Source: Mycolicibacterium madagascariense
GTDB taxonomy: Bacteria > Actinomycetota > Actinomycetes > Mycobacteriales > Mycobacteriaceae
Assembly: GCF_010729665.1 (NCBI RefSeq)
Contig: NZ_AP022610.1
Location: 3,534,001 to 3,598,000 of the forward strand
Reading direction: 5' to 3'
DNA: 64,000 nt
The position numbers and the translations under genes are program-made. Shown piece after piece: positions 7,976-20,572 of the stretch. The notes beneath the pieces were generated by a model. The model was not told the origin of the DNA and searched no databases. It worked only from the letters and a program-made list of their open reading frames with translations. How positions within the stretch are numbered: the first letter of the stretch is position 1; each line of letters opens with the position of its first letter.

Positions 7976-9346
7976 TCACTGCAGCGGGGTCAGCTCCTGC
8001 AGCAACGTGGGGACCAGCTCGCTTACCGTGGGATGGATGTGCATGGTCCGCGAGATCGCGGTGTAGGGCAGCTTGGCGGTCATCACGTCGAGGATGTCCT
8101 GCACCACCTCGTCGCCACCGACGCCGAGAATGGCCGCCCCGAGGATCTCGTGCGTGTCGGCGGCGACGACGACCTTCATGAAGCCCTGCGTCTCGCCCTT
8201 CTCGACCGCGCGACCGACCTTGGCCATCGGCAGCTTTCCGACCAGCGCCTCGCGACCGGACCGGCGCACCTCGTCGGCCGAGAGCCCGGCCCGCCCCAGC
8301 GGCGGGTCGATGTAGAGCGCGTAGGTCGGCACGCGGTCACTGACGCGGCGCGGGTCGCCGTCGAGCAGGTTGGCCGCGACGATCTCGAAGTCGTTGTAGG
8401 AGGTGTGGGTGAACGCCCCCTTGCCGTTGCAGTCGCCCATCGCCCAGACGCCCGGCACGGTCGTGCGCAGCTGATCGTCGACCACGACGTACCCGCGCGC
8501 GTCGGTCTCGATTCCGGCGACGTCGAGGCCGAGATCGTCGGTGTTGGGCCGCCGCCCCGTCGCCACCAGCAGGTGAGAGCCCTCGACGGGGTCGGCACCG
8601 TCGCGCGGATACAGGGCGAATCCGTTGTCCCGCTTGTCGATTCGCATACCGGTCGCACCGACGTGCACGTCGATGCCCTCGGCCTCCAGGATCTCCTGGA
8701 TCGCCGCGGACACGTCCTCGTCCTCGCGCGCGGTCACCCGCGGGCCGCGCTCGACCACGCTGACGCGCGCACCGAAGCGGCGGTACATCTGCGCGAACTC
8801 CAGGCCGATGTAGCTCCCCCCGATGATCACCAGGTGCTCGGGCAGCTCGTCGAGGTCCAGGATGCCGACGTTGGTGAGGTAGTCCACCTCGTCGAGGCCG
8901 GGAATGTTCGGCGCGGTCGCGCGGCCTCCGACGTTGAGGAAGATCTGGTCGGCCTCGAGCACCTGGTCGTCGACGCGCAGGGTGTGCGGGCCCTCGAACC
9001 GGGCGTGGCCGCGGATCAGGGTGCACCCGTCCATGCCCTCCAGCCAGGACTCGACGCCGTGGCGGTCGTCGAGCATGATCCTGTCCTTGCGGGCCTTGAC
9101 CGCCGCCATGTCGACGGTCACCTCGCCGGTGCCGATGCCGTACTGCGCGCCGCGGCGGGCGGTGTGCGCGGTGTGCGCGCTGGCGACCAGGGTCTTGGTG
9201 GGGATGCAGCCGTAGTTGACGCAGGTGCCGCCGACGAGCTTGCGTTCGATCACCGCGACGGTGCGGCCCTGCGCGGTGAGCCGGCCCGCCAGGGGTGGTC
9301 CGGCCTGCCCGGCACCGACGACGATGGCGTCGAATCTCGTTGTCAC
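7976..9346 (-). CDS. FAD-dependent pyridine nucleotide-disulfide oxidoreductase (mercuric-reductase-like, no mercury Cys pair)
   Basis: This flavoprotein has 456 residues and an N-terminal FAD motif (VVGAGQAGPPLAGRL). The redox-active pair is Cys42-Cys47 (GGTCVNYGCIPT). A second dinucleotide-binding motif (VIIGGSYIGLEFA) precedes the FAD-closing segment (VWAMGDCNGKGAFTHT). The C-terminal His438/Glu443 pair (HPTVSE) fits dimeric disulfide reductases. The vicinal C-terminal cysteines and the N-terminal heavy-metal domain of MerA are both absent, so mercury reduction is unlikely; the physiological disulfide is unknown. GTG 9346 is chosen 10 bp after the DUF4126 gene stop, which implies co-transcription with that membrane protein. 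The open frame extends upstream only into that gene. Confidence 0.85.
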   Translation of the reverse strand: MTTRFDAIVVGAGQAGPPLAGRLTAQGRTVAVIERKLVGGTCVNYGCIPTKTLVASAHTAHTARRGAQYGIGTGEVTVDMAAVKARKDRIMLDDRHGVESWLEGMDGCTLIRGHARFEGPHTLRVDDQVLEADQIFLNVGGRATAPNIPGLDEVDYLTNVGILDLDELPEHLVIIGGSYIGLEFAQMYRRFGARVSVVERGPRVTAREDEDVSAAIQEILEAEGIDVHVGATGMRIDKRDNGFALYPRDGADPVEGSHLLVATGRRPNTDDLGLDVAGIETDARGYVVVDDQLRTTVPGVWAMGDCNGKGAFTHTSYNDFEIVAANLLDGDPRRVSDRVPTYALYIDPPLGRAGLSADEVRRSGREALVGKLPMAKVGRAVEKGETQGFMKVVVAADTHEILGAAILGVGGDEVVQDILDVMTAKLPYTAISRTMHIHPTVSELVPTLLQELTPLQ

Positions 9347-9356
9347 GACCGCGATC

Positions 9357-9854
9357 TCAGCCGGTGAAGGGGGGCAGTGTGGAGGCGAGCGCCACGATTC
9401 CGAAACCGCCGAGGACGGCGATCGCGTCCTCCAGCAGAGCGATCGGCAGGTCTCGGCCCCCGTTGGCGGCGACGAGACGGCGCCGGGCCGCGTGACCACC
9501 GAGGGTGCCGAGGACGGCGCCGATGATTCCTCCGCCGATCGCGATGAACGTGTGGTGCCAGGCGCTGCCGATCACCGCCCCCGCGAACGCCCCCGTGACC
9601 ATCCTGGTGACGAATTGCGGTGGCGTCGTGCGGCTCGGCGTCTTCGGCAGCTGATCGGTCACCAGCTCCACGACGAGGAACACGGTCAGCACCGCGACGG
9701 TGATCCAGCTCCCCACCCAGTGCGACCACCGGTCGCTGGTGTCGAGCCAGCCGAGGTGGGCGCCCCACGCGACGACGGCGGGCGCCGTCATCGCCCGAAG
9801 TCCCGCGACGATGCCGATGAGGAGCGCCAGCCCGATTACGAATGCCTGTGTCAT
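9357..9854 (-). CDS. DUF4126 family integral membrane protein
   Basis: The protein has 165 residues. An N-terminal hydrophobic helix (ALLIGIVAGLRAMTAPAVVAW), further helices (ITVAVLTVFLVVELV, GAFAGAVIGSAW, IGGGIIGAVLGTLGG) and a last hydrophobic segment give four or five membrane spans. The LRAMTAP pattern near residue 20 is typical of DUF4126 proteins, whose function is not established. It starts at ATG 9854 with GGAGGCTCC just upstream. It lies 10 bp before the disulfide reductase, so a redox or membrane partnership is possible but unproven. Confidence 0.75.
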   Translation of the reverse strand: MTQAFVIGLALLIGIVAGLRAMTAPAVVAWGAHLGWLDTSDRWSHWVGSWITVAVLTVFLVVELVTDQLPKTPSRTTPPQFVTRMVTGAFAGAVIGSAWHHTFIAIGGGIIGAVLGTLGGHAARRRLVAANGGRDLPIALLEDAIAVLGGFGIVALASTLPPFTG

Positions 9855-9904
9855 GGAGCCTCCCGGCCGCTCGCGATTCTGGAGAAAGCTAACACCCGGG
9901 CCGG

Positions 9905-10756
9905 TTAGAAGCGGCAGAACCTGATGTCGGAGGCCAGAATGGCCTTCGCGCCGATGTCGGCCAGCTCGTCCATGATGGCGTTGACGGTGCGACGCGGAAC
10001 CAGGGCGCGCACCGCGACCCACGCCGGATCGGCCAGTGGAGCGATCGTCGGCGACTCCAGACCCGGCGTCACCGCCGTCGCGCGGTCCAAAACCGAACGC
10101 GGACAGTCGTAGTCGAGCATCAGGTACTGCTGCCCGAACACCACGCCCTGCACCCGTCCGGCGAGCTGGTCGCGCGCCTTGGCGGTGTCGGCGTCGGGGT
10201 CGGCCCGCTCGATGAGGATGGCCTCGGAGTCGCACAGCGGCTCCCCGAACGCCACCAGGCCGTGCAGGCCGAGCGTGCGGCCCGTGCCGACGATGTCGGC
10301 GATGACGTCGGCGAGGCCGAGCTGCACCGAGATCTCCACCGCGCCGTCGAGCCGGATGACGGTGGCCTCGATGCGCTTGGCGGCCAGGTCCTTTCGGACC
10401 AGGTTCGGGTAGGCGGTGGCGATGCGCATGCCCGCCAGGTCGGCGACGGCCCAGTCCCGGCCCGACGGCGCCGCGTAGCGGAACGTCGACGACCCGAAGC
10501 CGAGCGCCAGCCTTTCCCGAACGGGCGCGTCGGACTCGGCCGCGAGGTCGCGGCCGGTGATGCCGAAGTCCAACTCCCCCGAGCCGACGTAGATGGCGAT
10601 GTCCTTGGGGCGCAGGAAGAAGAACTCGACGCCGTTGGCGGGGTCGACGACGGTCAGGTCCTTGGGGTCGCGCCGGCGCCGGTAGCCCGCCTCGGACAGG
10701 ATCTCCGCGGCGGACTCGCTCAGCGCGCCCTTGTTGGGCACCGCCACCCGAAGCAT
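9905..10756 (-). CDS. hisG: ATP phosphoribosyltransferase HisG (long form)
   Basis: HisG (283 residues) condenses ATP with PRPP in the first step of histidine synthesis and is feedback-inhibited by histidine. The sequence is almost colinear with the M. tuberculosis enzyme as I remember it. It opens [14 protein letters not shown], has the PRPP region ([21 protein letters not shown]) and ends with the ACT-like regulatory domain and [12 protein letters not shown] 10756 matches the usual N-terminus. A GTG at 10765 would overlap the hisE stop as GTGA and add three residues, so translational coupling is likely either way. Confidence 0.96.
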   Translation of the reverse strand: MLRVAVPNKGALSESAAEILSEAGYRRRRDPKDLTVVDPANGVEFFFLRPKDIAIYVGSGELDFGITGRDLAAESDAPVRERLALGFGSSTFRYAAPSGRDWAVADLAGMRIATAYPNLVRKDLAAKRIEATVIRLDGAVEISVQLGLADVIADIVGTGRTLGLHGLVAFGEPLCDSEAILIERADPDADTAKARDQLAGRVQGVVFGQQYLMLDYDCPRSVLDRATAVTPGLESPTIAPLADPAWVAVRALVPRRTVNAIMDELADIGAKAILASDIRFCRF

Positions 10757-10761
10757 GTCGG

Positions 10762-11043
10762 TCACAGCTTGGCGTACACGTCGTCGAGGGTCAGGCCGCG
10801 CGAGATCATCAGCACCTGAGTCCAGTAGAGCAGTTGGCTGATCTCGCCGGCCAGCGCGTCGTCGCCTTCGTGCTCGGCGGCGATCCACACCTCGCCGGCC
10901 TCCTCGAGGACCTTCTTGCCCAGCCCGTGCACGCCGCCGTCCAGCGCTGCGACGGTGCCACTGCCGGCCGGTCGAGAGCGCGCACGTTCACTGAGTTCGG
11001 CGAACAGCGCGTCGAAGGTCTTCACGGCAGGCGATTGTTCCAC
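10762..11043 (-). CDS. hisE: Phosphoribosyl-ATP pyrophosphatase HisE
   Basis: HisE hydrolyses phosphoribosyl-ATP, the second step of histidine synthesis, in the cytoplasm. The 93-residue all-alpha protein shows the MazG-like metal motif [17 protein letters not shown] and the following acidic helix ([19 protein letters not shown]). The length equals the known mycobacterial protein. It starts at GTG 11043 and precedes hisG, overlapping by four bases if hisG uses its upstream GTG. The paired hisE-hisG arrangement away from the main his operon is normal in mycobacteria. Confidence 0.96.
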   Translation of the reverse strand: MEQSPAVKTFDALFAELSERARSRPAGSGTVAALDGGVHGLGKKVLEEAGEVWIAAEHEGDDALAGEISQLLYWTQVLMISRGLTLDDVYAKL

Positions 11044-11091
11044 GCCGCCGACGGCCGCGTCACGCCGGTTCGACCGCCGCGGGGCGCCCCG

Positions 11092-12573
11092 TCAGGCGTG
11101 CGCGGTGGGTTTGGCCGCGCTGAGGATCTGGCCGTGCATGTCCTCCAGCGACACGCCCTTGGTCTCCTGCACCCAGCGGAAGACGAAGAGGAACGACAGG
11201 ATCGCGCACAGTCCGTAGAAGCCGTAGGCGATGCCGAGGTGGTCCCGCAGGCCGGGGAAGCTCACCGTGATGGCCCAGTTGGCCGCCCACTGACCCGCCG
11301 CGGCCAGGCCCAGGGCCGCCGCGCGGATGCGGTTGGGGAACATCTCGCCGAGCAGCACCCACACCACCGGGCCCCACGACATGCCGAACGCGATGACGAA
11401 GACGTTGGCGGCCACCAGGGCGATGGGCCCCGCCGCGCCGTCCAGGTGTGGCTTGCCGTCGGCCCCCAGGGTCGCGGTGCCGAAGATGGCCGCCATCGTG
11501 ACGAGCGAGACGGCCATGCCCGTCGAGCCGATCAGCAGCAGCGGCTTGCGCCCGACCTTGTCGATCAGCGCGATCGCGATCAGCGTCGTGAGGATGTTGA
11601 CCACCGAGGTGATGACCGTGATCACGAACGAGTCGCCCTCGGAGAATCCGACGGCCTCCCACAGCACGTTGGAGTAGTAGAAGATCACGTTGATGCCGAC
11701 GAACTGCTGGAACACCGACAGGCCGAGGCCGACCCAGACGATGCCGTAGAACCCGAGGAAGCCGCCGCCCGGCTTGCGCATGTCGCGCCAGGACGGCTTG
11801 TCCTCGCGCTCCAGCGTCTCCCTGATCCGGTCGATGGTGATCTCGAGGTTCTTCTCCCCCAGCAGCATGCTGAGCACCCGGCGGGCCTCCGGAATCTTGT
11901 GGCTGGCCACGAGATAGCGCGGTGACTCCGGGATGGTGAACGCCAGCAGCCCGTAGACGATCGCCGGGATCATCATGATGAGGAACATCCAGCGCCAGGC
12001 CTCCATGCCCAGCCACAGCACCTCGTTGGCGCCCCCGGCGAGCTGCGCCAGGCCGTAGTCGATGGCCAGCGACAGGAAGATGCCGGTGACGATCGCGAGC
12101 TGCTGCAGCGACCCGAGCCGGCCCCTGATCCGCGGGGGTGACGTCTCGGCGATGTAGGCGGGGGCGATCACCGAGGCGATGCCGACGCCGATGCCACCCA
12201 CCACCCGGAACAGCACCACCAGTTCGACGTTGGGCGCCAGGCCGGTGCCGATCGCGCTGACGAAGAAGAACACCGCGGCGATCTTCATCACCGTGATGCG
12301 CCCGAGGCGGTCGGCGATGCGACCGGCGGTCATCGCGCCCACGGCAGCCCCCAGCAGGGCCGAGGCGACGGCGAAGCCGAGTGCGGCGTTGCCGATCCCG
12401 AAGTCCTCCTGGATCGAGGCGACCGCCCCGTTGATGACGGCGCTGTCGTAGCCGAACAGCAGGCCGCCGAGCGCCGCGACGGACGCGATGCGAATCGCGG
12501 TGCCACCGGAGGAGAACTCCTCGTCGGTGATCACCGACGGCCCGTCTCCGACGGGGGGTCCCTGGCCAGCCAT
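11092..12573 (-). CDS. glcP: MFS sugar/proton symporter, GlcP-like glucose permease
   Basis: This sugar-porter family protein of 493 residues has 12 predicted membrane spans. It shows the family signatures GRIADRLGRI after TM2, PESPRYLV at the end of the first half, QQFVGINVIFYYSN in TM7, DKVGRKPLL and the final QETKGVSLEDM. These residues are typical of hexose/proton symport. In M. smegmatis a glucose permease named GlcP lies between hisE and metH, and the same neighbourhood here supports the name. The ATG at 12573 is preceded by AAAGGACG. A TAGTGT box at 12620-12615 on the minus strand could be its -10. Confidence 0.8.
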   Translation of the reverse strand: MAGQGPPVGDGPSVITDEEFSSGGTAIRIASVAALGGLLFGYDSAVINGAVASIQEDFGIGNAALGFAVASALLGAAVGAMTAGRIADRLGRITVMKIAAVFFFVSAIGTGLAPNVELVVLFRVVGGIGVGIASVIAPAYIAETSPPRIRGRLGSLQQLAIVTGIFLSLAIDYGLAQLAGGANEVLWLGMEAWRWMFLIMMIPAIVYGLLAFTIPESPRYLVASHKIPEARRVLSMLLGEKNLEITIDRIRETLEREDKPSWRDMRKPGGGFLGFYGIVWVGLGLSVFQQFVGINVIFYYSNVLWEAVGFSEGDSFVITVITSVVNILTTLIAIALIDKVGRKPLLLIGSTGMAVSLVTMAAIFGTATLGADGKPHLDGAAGPIALVAANVFVIAFGMSWGPVVWVLLGEMFPNRIRAAALGLAAAGQWAANWAITVSFPGLRDHLGIAYGFYGLCAILSFLFVFRWVQETKGVSLEDMHGQILSAAKPTAHA

Positions 12574-12650
12574 GAAGCGTCCTTTCCGCAGCGCTGCGTG
12601 ATGCGAGTCACACCACACTAGGGCACATGACCGACGCAGATGGCCGTATC

Positions 12651-13355
12651 TCAGCTCCGGTCGGACACCGGCGCGTCGACCTCCGCGGCCAACCGTGCGT
12701 GGATGGCGCGCAGGGCCTCGGGGTCGACCTCGGCGAGCGAGGCGACGTGCTGCCGGCGCGGCCCGTCGGGCACCTCCACGTCGTTGGGCACCACCAGCAC
12801 CGGGCACCCCGCCGCCAGGGCGGCCTCAGACCCGGTGACCGAGTCCTCGATGGCGAGACACTCCTGCGGAGCGAAGCCCAGCAGGTGCGCCGCGCGCAGG
12901 TACGGGTCCGGCGCCGGCTTCGCGTGCTCGACCTCGTCGCCGCAGACCGACGCCGAGAAGTAGTGCGCCCCAATGCTCTTGAGGGCCCGCTCGGTCAGCG
13001 CGCGCTTGGTGTTGGTGACCAGGGCCATGGGGACGCCCGCCGCCGTCAGCGCGTCGAGCAACTCGCGCGCCCCCGGTAGCCACGTCAGCCCCTGCTCGAA
13101 GAGCTCACCGGTGTAGTCGTGCAACCAGTCCGAGGACTCGGCCATCGCCACCGGGTCCGGCTCCAGCCCGAGGTCGGAGTAGACGATGCGCATCAACCCC
13201 TGCGCGGAACTGCCGACCGTCGTCACCCGCACCTCGGGCGTCAACACCCCGCCGAGGCGGGCGTAGAGCGCCTGCAGCGAGACGTCCCACAGCTTTTCGG
13301 AGTCGACGAGCGTGCCGTCCATGTCGAACAGGACGCCCCTGAGCGTGGCAGGCAC
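12651..13355 (-). CDS. HAD-IA family phosphatase (beta-phosphoglucomutase-like)
   Basis: The protein has 234 residues with all HAD motifs intact. Nucleophile Asp11 and acid Asp13 lie in FDMDGTLVDSE, motif II is ALVTNTK, and the motif III lysine and motif IV are in HAKPAPDPYL and AIEDSVTGSEAA. A helical cap follows motif I. It begins at GTG 13355, six bases after the metH stop, so it is probably read through from metH. The substrate is likely a small sugar phosphate or nucleotide, but cannot be chosen from sequence. It contrasts with the HAD-like gene at 4586, which lacks both aspartates. Confidence 0.85.
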   Translation of the reverse strand: MPATLRGVLFDMDGTLVDSEKLWDVSLQALYARLGGVLTPEVRVTTVGSSAQGLMRIVYSDLGLEPDPVAMAESSDWLHDYTGELFEQGLTWLPGARELLDALTAAGVPMALVTNTKRALTERALKSIGAHYFSASVCGDEVEHAKPAPDPYLRAAHLLGFAPQECLAIEDSVTGSEAALAAGCPVLVVPNDVEVPDGPRRQHVASLAEVDPEALRAIHARLAAEVDAPVSDRS

Positions 13356-13361
13356 GAACGC

Positions 13362-17117
<3,756 letters not shown>

Positions 17118-17121
17118 GTGC

Positions 17122-17219
17122 ACTCCTTCCTCAGCGGAAGGCGTCCTTGACTCTGCCGAGCGTGGCGGAAGGCGGGGAAACCGACCCCGCTGAAACCGTT
17201 GCAACGCCTCTCGACCCCG
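17122..17219 (-). ncRNA. Probable S-adenosylhomocysteine (SAH) riboswitch in the metH leader
   Basis: Reading the minus strand, the leader contains CGAGAGGCGTTGCAAC (starting at 17217), close to the SAH aptamer core as I remember it (CGAGGAGCGYUGCRRC). A hairpin GCGGGG/CCCCGC (17190-17172) follows, then CCACGCTCGG, whose CTCGG pairs with TCGAG to close P1. AGGCGT (17209-17204) can pair with ACGCCT (17144-17139), replacing the consensus GAGCGC/GCGCUC pair by compensatory changes. CCTTCC (17141-17136) can instead pair with GGAAGG (17130-17125) of the ribosome site. The two pairings exclude each other, which predicts that SAH binding frees the ribosome site and turns metH on. An RNA covariance-model search was not possible here. 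Confidence 0.72.
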
Positions 17220-17222
17220 ACG

Positions 17223-17228
17223 AGTCTA
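17223..17228 (-). promoter_or_regulatory. Candidate -10 box of metH
   Basis: TAGACT on the minus strand fits the mycobacterial SigA TANNNT -10. Transcription would start about 7 bases on, near 17216, which is the 5' edge of the riboswitch P1 stem. No convincing -35 is seen at 17 bp. The remaining DNA up to the divergent PAC2 gene (17230-17423) is GC-rich with no other feature I recognise. Confidence 0.5.
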
Positions 17229-17423
17229 CGTCGTCACCCGATCGACGTCCTGGGACGCCCGACACCCCGCCGCGGCGGCCCCGGTCGGGATCGCCTCGGC
17301 GGTGCCGCCGTCGACAGCGTCAACCCGTGTGCCGCCGAACGTATTTCACGCCGCCGCGGCGGGAGCCCCGCGGACGCGCTCGCGCCGACCAGGCGATAGC
17401 CCTCACGGGTGCCGGGCAGGGCT

Positions 17424-17429
17424 TACGCT
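17424..17429 (+). promoter_or_regulatory. -10 box of a probable leaderless PAC2 transcript
   Basis: TACGCT ends 6 bases before the GTG at 17436. That distance is typical of mycobacterial leaderless promoters, in which transcription begins at the first base of the start codon. No ribosome binding site precedes the GTG, which agrees. Confidence 0.5.
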
Positions 17430-17435
17430 GGCCTG

Positions 17436-18296
17436 GTGACAGACCTGCCCGACCTGCAGGACACCATCATCGTGGCAGCCTTCGAAGGCTGGAACGACGC
17501 CGGTGACGCGGCCAGCGATGCGCTCGAACACCTCGACGTGATGTGGGAGGCCGAGACGATCGTGGAGATCGACGACGAGGCCTACTACGACTACCAGGTG
17601 AATCGCCCGGTGATCCGCCAGATCGACGGCGTGACCCGCGAGCTGGTGTGGCCGTCGATGCGCATCTCGCACTGCCGTCCCCCCGGCAGCGATCGCGACA
17701 TCGTGCTGATGCACGGCGTCGAGCCCAACATGCGGTGGCGGACGTTCTGTGCGGAGTTGCTGACCATCGCCGAGAAGCTCAACGTCGACACCGTGGTGAT
17801 CCTGGGCGCACTGCTCGCCGACACGCCCCACACCCGGCCGGTTCCGGTCTCGGGGGCGGCCTACTCCCCCGAGTCGGCCAAGTTCTTCGGCCTGGAGGAG
17901 ACGCGCTACGAGGGCCCGACCGGCATCGCCGGGGTGTTCCAGGACGCCTGCGTGGCGGCGGGCATCCCCGCGGTGACGTTCTGGGCGGCCGTTCCGCACT
18001 ACGTGTCGCAGCCACCCAATCCCAAGGCGACGGTGGCGTTGCTGCGCAGGGTCGAGGACGTGCTGGACATCGAGGTGCCCCTCGCCGATCTGCCGGTCCA
18101 GGCCGAGGAGTGGGAACAGGCCGTCACCGAGATGACGACCGAAGACGAGGAGATCGCCGAGTACGTGCAGTCCCTCGAGGAGCGCGGCGACGCCGAGGTC
18201 GACATGACCGAGGCGCTCGGCAAGATCGACGGCGACGCGCTGGCCGCGGAGTTCGAGCGCTATCTGCGCCGGCGCGGGCCCGGCTACCGGGGTTAG
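17436..18296 (+). CDS. PAC2 family protein (proteasome-assembly-chaperone-like)
   Basis: The 286-residue protein resembles the PAC2/DUF75 family found next to metH in mycobacteria. It has the N-terminal FEGWNDAGDAAS motif, the middle GALLADTPHTRPVPVSG segment and the GPTGIAGVFQDAC stretch typical of these proteins. A long acidic helical tail follows. The eukaryotic relatives help assemble proteasomes; the bacterial role is not known. GTG 17436 is chosen over an in-frame GTG at 17409 because a -10 box lies exactly where a leaderless start needs it. It is divergent from metH and converges with, and overlaps by four bases, the SDR gene. Confidence 0.85.
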   Translation: MTDLPDLQDTIIVAAFEGWNDAGDAASDALEHLDVMWEAETIVEIDDEAYYDYQVNRPVIRQIDGVTRELVWPSMRISHCRPPGSDRDIVLMHGVEPNMRWRTFCAELLTIAEKLNVDTVVILGALLADTPHTRPVPVSGAAYSPESAKFFGLEETRYEGPTGIAGVFQDACVAAGIPAVTFWAAVPHYVSQPPNPKATVALLRRVEDVLDIEVPLADLPVQAEEWEQAVTEMTTEDEEIAEYVQSLEERGDAEVDMTEALGKIDGDALAAEFERYLRRRGPGYRG

Positions 18297-19183
18297 TCCC
18301 CGGGGCCCGCGTGTTCGAGGGCCTCGGTGTGCTGGCTGGTCGAGCGCCCGAGGGCGGCGACCTCGGCGTCCATCCTCGGCAGCAGATCGGCGACGAAGCG
18401 CTGCACCGGCGCCTCTCCCACCGGGGTGGACAGCACTGGGCGCAACCAGCGGACCGCACCCACCCAGCCGGGGCAGTACACGCGGCGCTTGCGGTTCTCG
18501 ATGCCCGCGACGAACGCCGCACCGCACTTGCTCACCGACGTCGTCGCGTTGAGCGGGAACGGCAGCTTGGAGAGCATCTCGCCGAACGTGGACAGGTCGG
18601 CCCTGGTGTCGCGCACCATCGCGGTGTCGATCCAGGACATGTGCGCCGAGCCGACGGCGACCCCGCGGTGGGCGACCTCGAGCCGCAGCGCGTTGGCGAA
18701 CTGCTCGACCGCGGCCTTGCTGGCGTTGTAGGGCGCCAGCCCGGGGGCGGCGGCGAACGCCGCCAGCGACGACACGATGAGCACGTAGCCGCGACGCTCG
18801 ATGAGCGAGGGCAGCGCGGCGCGCACGGTGTGGAAGACGCCGAGCACGTTGACGTCCAGCAGCCGCTTGAACGCCTCGGGGTCGACCTGCAGGACCGAGC
18901 CGTAGCTGGCGATCCCGGCGTTGGCGACCACGACGTCGATGCCGCCGAAGCGCTCGACGGCCGCGGCGGCGGCCTTCTGCATCGAGGCCAGGTCGCGGAC
19001 GTCGGCATGGGCCGTCAGCACCCGGTCACCGCCGAGCGAGGAGGCCAGCGTCGCGAGCGCCGCGTCGTCGACGTCGGTCAGCAGCAGCCGGGCGCCCTTG
19101 GCGTGCAGCCGACGGGCGGCCTCCGCGCCGACGCCGGCGGCGCCACCGGTGATGAACACGACCTTCCCCGCGACTGAACCCAT
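18293..19183 (-). CDS. Short-chain dehydrogenase/reductase (SDR)
   Basis: This classical SDR has 296 residues. The coenzyme motif is ITGGAAGVGAEAARRL (11-26), NAG is at 88-90, the catalytic Ser is in VSSL (138-139), and Tyr152 and Lys156 are in YNASK. The acidic residue at the end of beta-2 (LLLTDVDD) suggests NAD preference. The C-terminal extension with a WVGAVRWLRPVL hydrophobic stretch may contact the membrane. It starts at ATG 19183, 10 bp after the mshC stop, so it is probably co-transcribed with mshC. The substrate is unknown. Mycobacterial neighbours at this locus are annotated simply as oxidoreductases. Confidence 0.88.
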   Translation of the reverse strand: MGSVAGKVVFITGGAAGVGAEAARRLHAKGARLLLTDVDDAALATLASSLGGDRVLTAHADVRDLASMQKAAAAAVERFGGIDVVVANAGIASYGSVLQVDPEAFKRLLDVNVLGVFHTVRAALPSLIERRGYVLIVSSLAAFAAAPGLAPYNASKAAVEQFANALRLEVAHRGVAVGSAHMSWIDTAMVRDTRADLSTFGEMLSKLPFPLNATTSVSKCGAAFVAGIENRKRRVYCPGWVGAVRWLRPVLSTPVGEAPVQRFVADLLPRMDAEVAALGRSTSQHTEALEHAGPGD

Positions 19184-19193
19184 GCGCGGAAAG

Positions 19194-20441
19194 CTACCCC
19201 AGGTGGAGCTGGACCCCCAGCAGGGCGTCGACGGCGGCGGCCACGGTGGCGGGGGCGCCGTCCACCCGACCGCCGTACTCCAGGGCGTCGGTTGCCCAAC
19301 CATCAAGTGCGGCAAGCGCTTTCGGGGTGTCGAGGTCGTCGGCGAGGTAGCGGCGCACGCGGGCCACCACGTCGTCGGCGTCGGGCCCGGCCGGCAGTGC
19401 CGTCGCTTCGCGCCACCGCAGCAACCGCTGCTGGGCCTCGGCGAGGACCGCGTCGCTCCACGACCGGTCCGCGCGGTAGTGCCCGGCCAGCAGACCGAGC
19501 CGGATGGCGGCCGGCTCGACGCCGTCGGCGCGCAGCCGCGACACCAGCACCAGGTTGCCGCGGCTCTTGCTCATCTTGTGGCCATCCCAGCCGATCATTC
19601 CGGCGTGCACGTAGTGCCGCGCGAAACGTCGCTCCCCGGTGGCGGATTCGGCGTGGGCGGCGGAGAACTCGTGGTGCGGGAAGATCAGGTCGCTGCCCCC
19701 GCCCTGGATGTCGAGATCGGTGCCGATGCGATCCAGGGCGATGGCTGCGCACTCGACGTGCCAGCCGGGTCGACCGGGACCGAACGGGGACGGCCAGCTC
19801 GGCTCGCCGGGCCGCTCCGCGCGCCACAGCAGCGCGTCCAGCTCGTCGTCCTTGCCGGCGCGGTCGGGGTCGCCGCCGCGTTCGCCGAACAGCCGCAGCA
19901 TGGTGTCGCGGTCATAGCCCGACTCGTAGCCGAACTGCATGGTGGCGTCGGCGTGGAAGTACACGTCCGGGTACTGCGCGTCCTCCACGACGTACGCCGC
20001 GCCCGACGCCAGCAGCTTCTCGACGAGCTGCACCACCTCGTCGATGGCGTCGGTGGCCGCGACGTAGTCATGGGGCGGGAGCACCCGCAGCGCCGCCATG
20101 TCCTCGCGGAACAGCTGCACCTCCCTCGCGCCGAGGTCACGCCAGTCGATGCCGTCGCGGGCGGCGCGTTCGAAGAGCGGGTCGTCGACGTCGGTGACGT
20201 TCTGCACGTACTTCACCCGCAGACCGCTGTCGAGCCACAGGCGGTAGACCAGGTCGAAGGTGAGGTAGGTGGCCGCATGGCCGAGGTGCGTCGCGTCGTA
20301 CGGGGTGATGCCGCAGACGTACATCGTGGCCGTGTCCCCCGGCGACACCGGGCGCACCTGGCGGTCGGCGGTGTCGAAGAGACGCAGCGCAGGTCCCCGG
20401 CCGGGCAGCTCGGGAACGGTCGGCGCACCCCACGATTGCAT
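19194..20441 (-). CDS. mshC: MshC, cysteine:GlcN-Ins ligase of mycothiol biosynthesis
   Basis: MshC activates cysteine with ATP and joins it to the amino group of GlcN-inositol, giving the direct precursor of mycothiol, the actinobacterial glutathione substitute. The 415 residues resemble cysteinyl-tRNA synthetase without its C-terminal tRNA-binding part. Visible are the zinc/cysteine ligands Cys43, Cys231 and His256, a HLGH form of the HIGH motif (52-55) and KMSKS (289-293). Its length separates it from CysS, which is longer. It starts at ATG 20441. The open frame continues upstream, but conservation with MshC begins here. Confidence 0.95.
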   Translation of the reverse strand: MQSWGAPTVPELPGRGPALRLFDTADRQVRPVSPGDTATMYVCGITPYDATHLGHAATYLTFDLVYRLWLDSGLRVKYVQNVTDVDDPLFERAARDGIDWRDLGAREVQLFREDMAALRVLPPHDYVAATDAIDEVVQLVEKLLASGAAYVVEDAQYPDVYFHADATMQFGYESGYDRDTMLRLFGERGGDPDRAGKDDELDALLWRAERPGEPSWPSPFGPGRPGWHVECAAIALDRIGTDLDIQGGGSDLIFPHHEFSAAHAESATGERRFARHYVHAGMIGWDGHKMSKSRGNLVLVSRLRADGVEPAAIRLGLLAGHYRADRSWSDAVLAEAQQRLLRWREATALPAGPDADDVVARVRRYLADDLDTPKALAALDGWATDALEYGGRVDGAPATVAAAVDALLGVQLHLG

Positions 20442-20572
20442 GGCTCCGACTCTAGGGATCTCGTTCTCCTCACGTGCGGGGTGGCGGGCGTTCCGCGGGG
20501 CTCGCCTTTGAAGGGACCTCGCTTGAACGGACAATGCGGCGGGCCGATCCATTCCCCGGCCGCGACGACGGG

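Noticed and set aside
7976..9346. Mercuric reductase (mer resistance)
   Set aside because: The redox pair and FAD motifs are generic. The heavy-metal domain, C-terminal vicinal cysteines and all other mer genes are missing.
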